Below, one piece after another: positions 9,473-20,283 of a stretch of DNA of 64,000 nucleotides. The notes under the pieces were generated by a model. The model did not search any database. It saw only the letters and a program-made list of their open reading frames with translations, and was not told the origin of the DNA. The position numbers were made by a program, and so were the translations under genes. The DNA is taken from NCBI GenBank assembly GCA_963662175.1, contig OY759221.1, forward strand, positions 1,364,001 to 1,428,000, read 5' to 3'. The number at the start of each line of letters is the position of its first letter. Within the stretch, counting starts at the first letter, position 1. Source of the stretch: Aradus depressus (Eukaryota; Arthropoda; Insecta; Hemiptera; Aradidae).

Positions 9473-12400
9473 ATGGAGACCTTTTCAGGTAACTTTTGTA
9501 TATATAAACGTTTACAGCTTTGTTAAATAGCTACGAACCGTTTTATGTCATTGTGTTTTGTTTGTTATATTTGTAACTGTTGTTTTATTATCTCTACATT
9601 GTGGAGAAAACATTATGGTATATCCTATAATAAATAAAAAATATCGCCTGCCTCGGTCTTCGAACATGAACTTTTATACGTAACGAATAAGTCGGCAATA
9701 AAAACTACAACACAATATTTATAAAAAATGATAGATAAAACACTTTTTCTTATTGTTGAACATTGTGCTGACGATGGCGTAAGCCGAAACCGGTACACAT
9801 TTAAGTATATGTTTGTGGAATTAGACAATATAAGTGTTCAAAAAAGTGTTGTATCTATCATTTTATTTTATTCATTAGTATTTCCACTATATCAACACAG
9901 AACGCAAAAAATGTATTCGGACAATATTTATGTATTATATTTTTTCAAATTGATTGAATTATATTGAAAATTCCATTGTCGTTATTAGTCATAAATAGTC
10001 TGAATGAACCAATTGTGTTGCCTTGAATTTAGCTTCAAATAGATTTTTTTCATTACGCCAGGAAGGCGTCTATAATCTTGCATTTTTGTGTCACATAATG
10101 CTGTAAGCTCCGAAAGTTTATCAGAATAAAATAAACTAAAATATTCGTAAAATATATGAAATTTGTTTTTGGGGGTTTTCGTGTAGACTATATCCAGGAA
10201 CTTGTTTCAGCCAAACAGCATATTCATACATATTCTCGGAGTAAAATCTAAATTTTTGAGTTCTCTCGCGAGACATTGGTTGCCAAACCTTGCACTAGAT
10301 GATTCTAGTAAACTCGGTCGAATAATTTCTTTCGGATCAATATAGTGTTATCGTTTTATATTGAAGTAGGTACGCAAAGGGAACTCTATTGTGTCCATCG
10401 CAACCTTCTAGCTCCTAAACTGTAACAGTGGCAATAACAACATTTCAATATGTTATGTAAGTTGACGGCGCCAATCCGGATAAATTCTAGTTTTTGTATT
10501 AAATTAATATTTTGTAGGTGTTCCCGGTGACAGGTAAGGTTTAAAAAATCAAATTTTTTGAAAATAGTCATGTTGGTGTTTATGAAAAGGCCTCATATAT
10601 TAGTTTTTATTATTTAAAAAATTCAAAAAGTGTCCTGAGGGCTCCGCAATGTCGTCAATTAGGAAGAGATAATTAAAATACACAATTTCTTTGACAAACT
10701 TCACTATATATTCTCAAGTATTCAACTAGTTTCGCCGTGTTAAGGCATTATCAAGAGTCACTTATAAACTGACAGAATTGAAGCGGTCATTTTTGAAAGG
10801 GGATATGTAACAAAAATAAAAATTTTGGGAAGCTCAATAAAACTTCACAAAGAATTGCGTCACATACCTCCTTTCAACAGTGACTCAGATATTCTCAGCT
10901 CCACCACAACCAAAGAGCGCACTGCACATGTCTCATTTCAACACAGAAGATGTGTTCAGTCCTCAAGATTATGAAAATATAAAAAAGTTGTTTTGACATT
11001 TGATGTCACATATCCCCTTTTAACAATGACCGCTTCAATTGGTTGACAGGGTAGAAGGTACAGTTATGGAGGTTTTTTTTTAGGTAGTGACGTGGAATCC
11101 CTTGTTTTTGTTACTGTATACATTCTAATAAACAGATATTTACTAGATAATAATAAATATAAAATAAAAAAAAGAAAATATATATGTATATACAATCTAA
11201 TAAAGTGAATCTAACATTAAAGTGTTGGTATTTATATAGTGACTCTTGATCAAGCCTTAACACGGCGGAACTAGTTGAGTATTTGAGAATATATAGTGAA
11301 GTTTGACAAAGAAATAGTGTATTTTAATTATATATTCCTAGAATGGAGCTTCACAAAGTAAATCTGGAAAACATAAATTATTTGGTCAATTAGTGTTGTG
11401 TCCCCCAGCCCTATTTGGAAACTATTCGATTTAGGACCATAACATTTGGCAGAAATATAGTCTTCACGCAAGATCTTGCCAGAACTTGTAACTTCAAACT
11501 ACCTATTAGCAATAATCAGCTGATTTCTCGCATGGAAACAATGGTAACAACAGTTATGGCGCGTGGTCTGGCTCCCAATTTTATTTTAATAATCTCATTT
11601 TTTAATGTCTTCTCTATTAGGGCAGAAAGAAAGATCTCTCTACAGGTTGCTGCATTTTTTTTTAGCTTTAAGGTCGACTTTACTGCATCGACAGCTCTTC
11701 CTTAATTTATTCAGCTTACCTTCAATTGAACAAATTAAAAAAACTAATGGGCTGTGTGACTGTACGTTGAAATCACTTGGTTTGTCGATGGATGCACTTT
11801 TGTCTCTTTATCCACTTGCCATAGTTCGCTAAAATGGGACGGAAGTTTTGTGTCTCGGATTAGACTAAAAGGGGTGTTTGTATTGTGTTTCAGGAGATGG
11901 TGCGGGTGTCAAGATGATGTGTGGCCACTGCGGGGCTGGAAGTGTCAGTTTGGGCAGACTCAGGAGGCACATTGTATACAGACATATAGAGAGCGACCTT
12001 CAGACAGACACGTTCATGGATTACCTCCAGCCGGTGGAGCAGATCGTAGAAGAGAAACCCTTCCAGTGTACTTTCTGCAGTTACAGGGGCCGACTGCCTG
12101 CTCATTTGAGGAAACACATGTTAACACACACTGAAGAGAGGCAGTTTCAGTGTCCACTCTGCAGCTATTGCGGTAGAACTTCTGCAAAGTTAGAAAAGCA
12201 TATGATGATACACACGGGGGTGAAACCCTTCCACTGTACATTATGCAACTACAGCGGCAGGGAAGCTGGCAAGTTAAAAAGGCATATGACAATACACACT
12301 GGTGAGAAACCTTTCCATTGCATTTTGTGCAACTACAGCTGTAGAAAAGAAGAGAGCTTGAGGACTCATATGCTAATTCACTCAGGAGAGAAACCTTTCC

Positions 12401-12906
12401 AGTGTACTTTTTGTAGTTATAGCGGTAGGACATCGTACAAGTTAAAAAGGCACATGACAATACACACTGGAGAGAAACCATTCCGATGTGCACTATGCGG
12501 ATATAGCAGCAGAAAAGAAGATAATTTCAAGACTCATATGCTTAATCACTTTGGACAAAAGCCTTTCCATTGTACATTTTGTAGCTATAGCGGTTCATCG
12601 CCTAACAAATTAAAAAAACATCTGTTGATCCATACTGGAGAAAAACCTTTTAAATGTTCACTTTGTGGTTATAGTGGTCGAGCAGCTGACAAGTTAAAAA
12701 GGCATATGTTAATACACACAGGAGAAAAACCTTTCCAATGTACCCTCTGTACCTACAGCGGCAGATCATCTGAGAAATTACGAAAGCATATAACAATACA
12801 TACGGGAGAGAAACCCTTCCAGTGCTCTTTTTGCAGCTATAGCGGCAGAACATCTGACAGGTTGAAGAGGCATATGGCAGTACATGTAGTTGAAGAACCA
12901 TTCTAG
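9473..12906 (+). CDS. C2H2 zinc-finger array protein, paralogue A (two exons)
   Basis: Join of 9473-9488 and 11894-12906 (342 aa), probably a nuclear DNA-binding protein. Exon 1 is 16 bases, METFS plus one base, ending CAG|GTAACT. Exon 2 follows 'tattgtgtttcag' and restores the frame as GDGAGVKMMCGHCG. An amino-terminal finger (C-x2-C-x12-H-x4-H, CGHCGAGSVSLGRLRRH...) is followed by a spacer and ten C-x2-C-x12-H-x3-H fingers joined by TGEKPF-type linkers. Predicted contact residues (-1,2,3,6) are LAHK, TAKK, EGKR, KEST, TYKR, KDNT, SNKK, ADKR, SEKK and TDRR. The TAG at 12904 stands where CAG (Gln) stands in the other fingers, just before a finger's first Cys, and decayed fingers follow. No BTB, KRAB or ZAD domain is visible. 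The finger array is certain; the micro-exon is inferred from three matching copies. Confidence 0.85.
9764..9860 (+). mobile_element. PLE 3'-end fragment with hammerhead-like motif
   Basis: 9764-9799 folds as stem I UGUG/CACA, core CUGACGA, an unpaired U, stem II GGC-GUAA-GCC, GAAA, palindromic stem III ACCGGU and A at the cleavage position. It is followed by 'gtggaattagacaatata', which matches the end of the PLE at 31929-33441 and a copy at 40365-40450. It lies inside the intron of gene A. Confidence 0.6.
10676..11336. repeat. Nested inverted repeats in intron of gene A
   Basis: The outer arms, about 10676-10760 and 11236-11325, are nearly complementary (attaaaatacacaatttctt... against ...gaaatagtgtattttaat). 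Inner arms at about 10776-10810 and 11008-11042 share 'gaattgaagcggtcat'. Both outer arms carry a diverged hammerhead-like motif (10719-10757 minus, 11242-11280 plus). The outer arm and its trailing 'cctagaatggagcttcacaa' recur at 14946-15175. Confidence 0.8.
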
Positions 12907-13011
12907 TGTACACTTTGTTCCATACGACATTAGATGGAAGACAAACCCTTCCAGTGCTCATTGTGCAGCTATAGGATCCCTGGAAGGTTGAAGAGGCATC
13001 TGCTACTACAC
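12907..13011 (+). pseudogene. Decayed C-terminal fingers beyond the stop of gene A
   Basis: In the same frame after TAG 12904-12906, the first Cys pair of an eleventh finger (CTLCS) survives, then a deletion and a second TAG at 12931. MEDKPFQCSLCSY and a finger two residues short (HLLLH end) follow. They mark an older, longer array cut off by a nonsense change and no longer under constraint. Confidence 0.75.
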
Positions 13012-14940
13012 CGCAGGGGAACCCAGACCTATCCCATCGATCCTCCACGCCGTCTGAATAGAAAATGGCCTAGAGATCTCAGTGGGAAGTTGGGCTATCT
13101 TGCAGGGAGTGTGTTCACTTGTTTTCTTCTCCCATCAAAAGATTTCTGTAAATTGTTCAGTGTTTTCTTCGTCTCTGGTATACATCCTCAGGTCGGTCCA
13201 ACTACTGTCTGAGGTACAGCAAACATCAACAAATTAAAGTAAAATAATATTTATTTACTTTTAATTAACGAAAAAAAGAAACGTTTTTTTATAAATACGT
13301 ATGTAAATATGGATGATTCCTTGTCATGTGATCCAATGATTATGACTATCCTTGGAAAAGTTTTATTCTCAAAGTCTGTTAAGATAATTTTCAAATTTGA
13401 GTTTATCAAAAAGCTTTTGATCTAAAATTTTCATAAAATTCACAATAATGCTTTCATGTATTGGCTTTATCTCTGCCAAGTTTCAAGTTGGGACCTCGAT
13501 GGAATCATATTATTTTAAATATTTGAATATTTTGTGTTGTGTAAAAATTATGCATTTTCTGCCCAATAAATCAGGATGGATAATTATGATTTATTTATTT
13601 TTGTTTTCTAAGATGTTATGAAAGAAGACTTAACTATTTCCAGCAGGGAAAAAAGTCGATGGAGGGTCACCAGAAATGTACTTCCCCATTTTCAATTATT
13701 TGTATGAACATTTGCCTCAAATCCCTTCTTCTCCTCAGCAGAAAAATCGGTAAGAATCTTACCAAGTGACTTATTAATCCGCATAACAAATGTGCCATTA
13801 CATGGACCGTTTTGGAGTTGTGAGTTAAATCCACTCTCATCTCTCCCCTCTCTTTGTCATTTTCATTGAAAAGATATATGATGATGATACCCACATAAAT
13901 TCGTGTCGATATATTCATTCTATCGATGTTCTCACCTCCACCCCCCCACCCCCTATCCTGTATAATAATAGCCAAGTAATTACATTTAAGTTAATTGATT
14001 CCATAAATTTCTTGAATTTATCAATAATTTTGGGGCTTTTGAAGAGTAGTATATCCTGATCTCTCGGTATAAAATATTTCCAGTCTTCTTAGAGTTTTGG
14101 TTTTAAAGTAGGTAGATGATTTTAAAGATGTTCTGAAAATATTCAATACTTTGGCGCATTCGAAGAGATTTGTCATTTACCATCATGGTTGGTAGAAATA
14201 GCAATTTTCGAGCCCCGTAAGACTTATATACTCATATATTCTAGAGAACAAAATAAAAGAATAAGTTCTTATAAACATGAGTTCGCAAATGCTTCCTCAA
14301 AACATTATGGTCAAAAGAGCACAATCCTTGAACCCCATACAGAGCATCCATGAATATGAGACTTTCAGTACCTAATATAAAATGCTTTTACTCATTCTGT
14401 CTTTCAGACGTGTGTCGATTCCACTCGTTTCAAATCTTCTGCGTTGATTCTCTACACATTTTGATAAGAAGAAAGGCACAAGACCACGTAACCCGACTAT
14501 TTCGAATATTTACTTTTCGTTGCAAAAAAAATCAGAAAAAATCTGTTGGATATTATTGACAATAGCTGTTCATGCAGTGGTGTTTCCGTAATTTAACGGT
14601 AGAGACCTCTAGTAGCCCGACGGTCAAGGATTTGTAATGTAACTAGACAAGTCAGTAAACCAAGAGAAATCAATGTTAAGTTGATAAAATTATTTCAACT
14701 GCTTCAAATAAACACATTGGCATTGACGATGCCAAAACTGTATTTAAGCTGAAGAAATGCATTTTGAGTTTGCTGATTCATTTTAAATGTATCGAGTACT
14801 TTAGTAACTAAAAATATTGAGAAGAATTTTTTATTTTTAAGATATGAAAGAAAAGTTTAATTTTATGTACTTAGAGAAAATTATAAAATAGCAAAACTTT
14901 TAATTGTAAAATTGAGATATAAAATTAATTATTCCCCCAA
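13012..14940. other. Downstream of gene A: no gene seen
   Basis: AT-rich sequence with no convincing coding region. A possible polyadenylation signal AATAAA lies at 13565. Short open frames here have no recognisable domain. No repeat structure stands out before 14946. Confidence 0.5.
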
Positions 14941-14945
14941 ACCTT

Positions 14946-15175
14946 ATAGGAATAGATAATTAAAATACACAATTTCTTTGTCAAACTTCACTATATGTAT
15001 ATTCTCAAATACTCAACTAGTTTCGCCGTGTTAAGGCATTATCAAGAGTAACTTATAAAAGTTTATAATATGAGTATTTGAGAATATATAGTGAAGTTTG
15101 ACAAAGAAATTGTGTATTTTAATTATCTATTCCTAGAATGGAGCTTCACAAAGTAAATCTGAAAACCATAAATTA
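14946..15175. repeat. Hairpin repeat (outer arm copies of the intron-A element)
   Basis: Arms at about 14948-15016 and 15068-15135 are almost complementary ('aggaatagataattaaaata' and its complement at the outer tips). The left arm carries the same diverged hammerhead-like segment on the minus strand (15011-15049): ACUC/GAGU closing stem, GCC/GGC stem, GAAA and ACUAGU palindrome. It is a compact version of the element at 10676-11336. Confidence 0.8.
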
Positions 15176-15504
15176 CCCAAACCTTTTTTTTTTTGTTTTT
15201 CGACCATGACTTTTTAACGAAGCATTTGCGAAATCATGTTTATAGTAACTTTTTTCTTATTTTGATATCTTGAATACATTTACGAAATATTGCAGAAATT
15301 TGTTGTTTCACCTCGTATGATTGTTACAAGTTAGAGAGGAAAGAATTAGTTTACCATATCCAATCTAGAAAATGTCAACAATAAACAAATAAGACCCTTG
15401 TTTAACTCTTGTATTAATGGAAATACAATTAGAAAATTAATAGCAACAAACAATCAAGTTTCTGTTTTTTTTTTTTTTTTGTTAAGTGTATAATACAATG
15501 GCAA

Positions 15505-15617
15505 CAGTGTGGAAATAACAATTTGATAACCTCCCACTTTCTTGTCTGAAGTTGTTTTTCTTCATTTGAATGTTTAATATTTTAGTGAAAGTCACATTTC
15601 AAGTGGAATTTTCTGAA
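15505..15617 (+). promoter_or_regulatory. Conserved 5' block of zinc-finger gene B
   Basis: Shares 'gataacctccc' (about 15522), an upstream 'atggcaac' word also seen before gene C, and 'ttctgaaATGGAAAC' at the start with genes A and C. Probably 5' UTR or promoter; the start of transcription cannot be seen. Confidence 0.4.
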
Positions 15618-18600
15618 ATGGAAACCTGCATAGGTAATTATTATTTATATTAATTTGTACTATAAATAGTGATAATTGTGGAAGGCATATTATATTTGTT
15701 GTAACTTCTGTCTGCCAATGTCAAAAAGACATAGAATATAAAAAATAGAAAAGTCCTGTTTAAGGTTAGTGTAATGGTGTTACTGATTGAAGAAGTTCCC
15801 TTCTTTTTGAAGGGTTTGTACTCTGGTCTAACGAAAATCAATTAACATACCTAATCTTTTTGATGCTGGGCTATTTTTTTCCCCATATAAAATGAAAGGA
15901 TTTTCGTTAGAATAATTTCCCAGTGGCACCTTTAATATGTGTTTCATGCAAACTCTTTAGATATTCGAAATTTAATTGAGTCTTGAAAAAATGTTTCATC
16001 TTCAATTTGATGAGATTCAAAACATAATTTACAGATGTTTCACGTGTATTCTTCCTTCATAAATTTCATATTGATTTGTTTCTGTATTTACTGGATATTA
16101 TGTTTTCAATGATGATTCATTTTAGACAATTTTTAATCAAATATGTCAATGCGAGACTCCAAAAAATATAATTGGATCAACATTATAAATATCAAAAAAA
16201 TAAAATATCCAATGAATACAGAACAACAAAGTAATGAGGAACTGATGGTGGGAGAATATACCCGAAACGTCTGCTTATTAAGTATTTAAATAAAACAAAC
16301 TTCTTTTTTGAAATATTGTTTATTTTCCAAAAAATTGTTTTACATTACACCATCGCTGGTTTTGTTGTAAATATACTAAGACAGCTATATTCTCCCCCCG
16401 ACGTAGTATGTTGATTGCGGATGGTTAATGCCGGAACTTAGTATAACATCTTGAACACTGTAGGCTACTGCTAGATACAGTATTGTGTGTGTACGTTTAT
16501 TTTGAATTGAGCTAGCTAGGATCCTTTTGTATATATACTGAAGTGAGACAAGTGTACATTTTACCTTATACATATTTAGATATATGTTCCAGATGTGGAG
16601 CCGATCTCTGGTCAAGACAGACTGGAAGCTCCTAACATCGGTCACACCTGCAAAGTATCAGCTACGCTTCCTTATTCACATTCAATATAAGAACAATTTT
16701 CCGCTAATTTTCTTTTAAAAAATAATTAGCGTTGCTTATCTATCTATCTTTTATTGGAAGGCACCGGTATCTTGGGGGTAGCGTACTTACCTTTTGAGCT
16801 CAAGATCACGGGTTCGAAACTCGGTCGAGGCTTAGACCCCTACCCTAAGTGACTAAACCTACGAAGGCAAAATTTAGGACTCTCATACTAGAGTCAGGCT
16901 CATTTCCACCAGAGCTACGAAAGAGCACTCTGGTAGTAGGTGATATGACCTTGTAGTTAAAGCAACAATAACTATCTCTTTTTTTATATATGCTTACAGT
17001 TTTCCCTAGGCCCGCTCGATTAGTCTTAATAAAATATTTGTAAATTGGTTGAACGGTTTTGTCAAAGGGACATTTTTACTGCAGACACTGCATAAATGAG
17101 CCTTGTTTGAGAAGAAATGCATCGCTTTTTACTAGTTCGTGTTGGAAAAAAATAAAATCGTTATCAAATATTTCTGTAAGAAAGCCTAATACAGGTTCTC
17201 GTGATGTACTCGTTCGTGTTGTATAGGAACAATTCCATCTTTAATTTATATTGTATTCCCCTTCCATAATAATACACATTATTTTTTCAATTCTTATTTT
17301 TATGTAATTTAGAACCTTATTTTTAATGTAATTGAGTATTTTTCTTCCTATCAACGTATGTTAAATCCGACATTCCTATAAAACACATTGTAAGATACCT
17401 GAGTTGTTCGTCCAAAATGGTGAAATTTGACATTCATTAATGATTTTTTGTGCTTTCGGACTACTATTACGATCAACTAGACAAGTCAGTTGCCTAGTTG
17501 AGGTGTCAGCCCTCGTTAGTCGGCATATTCCTTTGTGCTAATTTAGTAGACATTTTAAATGTTAGATTTTGGGTAAATTTTCCCCTATATATTTTAACAC
17601 AAGAATAAAACATTTTTTAAAGTGTTTAATGTATTGTTCTTTCTGCATCTGTATTGCTCAAGTCACAGTATTGCTCAAGTCACAGTATTGCTCAAGTCAC
17701 AGTATTGCTCAAGTCACAGTATTGCTCAAGTCACAGTATTGCTCAAGTCAAAGTATTGCTCAAGTCACAACTACAATAAATATAAATATAAATATTTTCA
17801 AATAGTATTCATTTATTAAAAAAACTGAAATCATATTCAAGTACACACTTGCTACCCCAAACAGTTAAAGTAATTAATCTGTTTGCCAGTGTGGGAGTTA
17901 TAATTCTTTAATGGAACTTTAGTTTCATCCTATTTTATTGTACAGAACAACTTACATCTTGAAATATCTTTGTCATTAACAGAGATGTCCTCTCCCAACG
18001 TCCTCTGTGGACCTTGTTCTTCCTCTGTCCCTTCACTGGTATTTCAGTATATCCTTTACATCTTCCTTTTTTTTATTCAACTAACTGTGTTGGCGGGGAG
18101 ATTACCAAATACGTGAAATCAGATCAAATTCAATTGAAAATTAGTAGAATATTACTGTTATTATTGAGAAGCCCTCCTTCTCTCCTCGTTGGCAGAAATG
18201 TTATTTATCTGCGTTATTTCCGGCATCATCGAAATTGTGTTTAAAATGAAAATGTCTTTCATCAATATGAAAGTATCAATTACAGTAACTTTTTCACACT
18301 ATAACTCAGAAAAAAAGAAATAACTCTCTCTCTCTCTCTCCAATTATACCCCCGTCTATTCAGTGATTCTAATATGATATGTATCCTAAAACCTGCTCCA
18401 GAATAGGCAGATTCAAAATGTGAAATTTGGATGAAATATGTTTAATAATTTTCCCAGGATGACGGAACGAACAGATTTTATTTTTATGCGCTAAAATATA
18501 TTATGTGTTTCAGGAGATGGTGCGGGTGTGAAGGTGATGTGTGGCCACTGCGGGGCTGGAAGTATCAGTTTGAGCAGACTCAGGAGGCACATTGTTTACA

Positions 18601-19676
18601 GACATATAGAGAGTGGCCTTCAGACAGACACCTCCCGGGGGCGTCACCTACCACCTCTCCTCAGTGAAGTAGACACCTCCAGGGGGCACCACCAGCCACT
18701 TCTTCTCGCCCGTCCTACACAGGATACTCCTCTCTCTGTCCAAGACCCTGACAAACCATTCCAGTGTTCCTTGTGCAGATATAGCGGTCGAAAAGCCTAT
18801 GATTTGAAGAGACATATGGTAAGACACACAGAGGAGAAACCCTTTCAATGCTCCATATGTAGTTTTACATGTAGGCGTCATGGAATTTTGAAGAAACATA
18901 TCCTGACACACACAGAAGAAAAACCATTCCCGTGTACATTTTGTGGCTATAATGGTAGAACAGCTGACAATTTAAAAAGACATATGCTGATACACACTGC
19001 AGAAAAACCATTTCAATGTTCGATCTGTAACTACAGTTGCAGAGCAGCTGACAAGCTGAAAAATCATATGTTAATACACACCGGAGAGAAACCTTTCCAA
19101 TGCACTTTCTGCAGCAGTAATTTTCGGCAAATTGGTCATCTGAAGAAACATATGTTGATCCACACGGAAGAGGCCCCATTCCGATGTACAGTCTGTAGTT
19201 ACACCTGCAGACAGTCCGGCAGTCTGAAGAAACATCTGCTTATACACACGGAGGAGAAACCCTACCAATGCACGTTGTGCGTCTATAGTGGCAGAGATTC
19301 GGAAAATTTGAAAAGGCATATGTTATTGCACATGGGAGAAAAGCCTTTTAAGTGTAAATTGTGCAGCTATGGCTGTAGAAAAGTTGTCAATTTAAAGACG
19401 CATATGTTGACACACACGGGAGAGAAACCATTTGAATGTGAACTTTGTAGTTATACTGGTAGGTTAGCTAAGGATTTAAAGAAGCATATGTTGGTACACA
19501 CGAGAGAAAAACCATTTCATTGCACTTTCTGCAGCTATAGCTGTAGAGAACAGCAGAGATTAGACATGCATGTGCGAGTGCACACTGGAGAGAAACCATT
19601 CCAGTGCACTTACTGTACCAACAAATACCGGCAGCTCGGTCATCTGAGGAGGCACCTCGTCATACACACGGAATAG
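15618..19676 (+). CDS. C2H2 zinc-finger array protein, paralogue B (two exons)
   Basis: Join of 15618-15633 and 18514-19676 (392 aa). Exon 1 is 16 bases (METCI plus one base, then GTAATT). Exon 2 follows 'tatgtgtttcag' in the same phase as A and starts GDGAGVKVMCGHCGAG. After the amino-terminal finger comes a spacer with an internal duplication (DTSRGRH and DTSRGHH), longer than in A or C. Eleven C-x2-C-x12-H-x3-H fingers follow. Contact residues are KYDR, RGIK, TDNR, ADKN, QGHK, QGSK, DENR, KVNT, LKDK, EQRM and QGHR, largely different from A. The stop TAG at 19674 aligns with GAG or AAG of the usual HT(E/G)EKPF linker, and finger remnants follow. The 2.9-kb intron holds a PLE tail, a SINE and a 17-bp array. 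Likely a nuclear DNA-binding protein; targets unknown. Confidence 0.85.
16242..16372. mobile_element. PLE-type tail fragments in intron of gene B
   Basis: 16284-16325 ('aaataaaacaaactt...gaaatattgtttatt') matches the minus-strand 3' terminus of the PLE at 31929. Beside it at 16242-16271 is a decayed plus-strand hammerhead-like segment (CUGAUGG, GGG/CCC stem, GAAA, ACGU) with the last core A changed to G. Confidence 0.5.
16757..16975 (+). mobile_element. SINE family 1, internally deleted copy
   Basis: Has the tRNA-like head with B box GGTTCGAAAC near 16811, then jumps to 'gacccctaccctaag' and the family tail ('gtaggtgatatgacc'). The central segment present in the full copy at 8065 is missing. 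It lies in the intron of gene B. Confidence 0.8.
17652..17775. repeat. 17-bp tandem array
   Basis: About seven units of 'tattgctcaagtcacag', one with a C-to-A change. Within intron B. Open frames across it are an effect of the repeat. Confidence 0.95.
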
Positions 19677-19740
19677 CACCTCTTCCTGTGCATATTCTGT
19701 ACCTACATGTCTACGACATCCTGCCGGTTTCGACTCTCCA
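19677..19740 (+). pseudogene. Decayed finger beyond the stop of gene B
   Basis: Read in frame after TAG, the codons give HLFLCIFCTY, which aligns position by position with (E)KPFQCTFCTY, the start of a further finger. The helix and the two His are lost and a TGA closes the frame near 19740. Nonsense change followed by decay is the simplest history. Confidence 0.65.
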
Positions 19741-20283
19741 CATGAAATTATGTTTTGTTTTTCTTTTTTCTGCCTCTGTATTCGGTTGAAGATTCATAGA
19801 ACTTTTTTTTTGTGGGGGAGTGGATGGGTTTTTGTTGCATGAACTGCTGTTGTTAACGACGCACTATCTGCAGTTAGACTAACCTACCCTTAATAACCAA
19901 AGGTGATCGGTGGAAATATAAAGCGTGAGTTTACGTTACGTCGTGTTGTTGGCGTTTGAACTGTCTCTTTGGGTTCACAGGCAAGTAAGTACTTTCAAGA
20001 AAACCGCATGATAAAACGCTAGTATATGTAGATATTTTGTTTGCCTACCTAAAACAAAATCCAGTAATTAATTTTTTTTATAGGGATGATCTTCAGAAAA
20101 CTTACTGTTATGGGGCCGATTTTTACGGAAAATAAATCTTATAAATAATTTCTCTCTTTATGTTGCCAGTTAATGAATTTGTCAGATCTGAAATTGGAAC
20201 AACTGGTTTTGACTAAATCAAGAAAAGTTTGGGAAACCAAGATCATCTGGTTGGTTGATGCTCAGAAAACTTACATGAATATA
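19741..20283. other. Between gene B and the mariner-like element
   Basis: No coding region or repeat recognised. AT-rich 3' flank of gene B, with candidate AATAAA words near 20130. The TA at 20282-20283 is the target site of the following transposon. Confidence 0.4.

Noticed and set aside
12014..12493. Long minus-strand open frames opposite the finger exons
   Set aside because: They are shadows of repeated finger codons on the other strand, Cys/Ser-rich without any domain. The same effect occurs opposite genes B and C.
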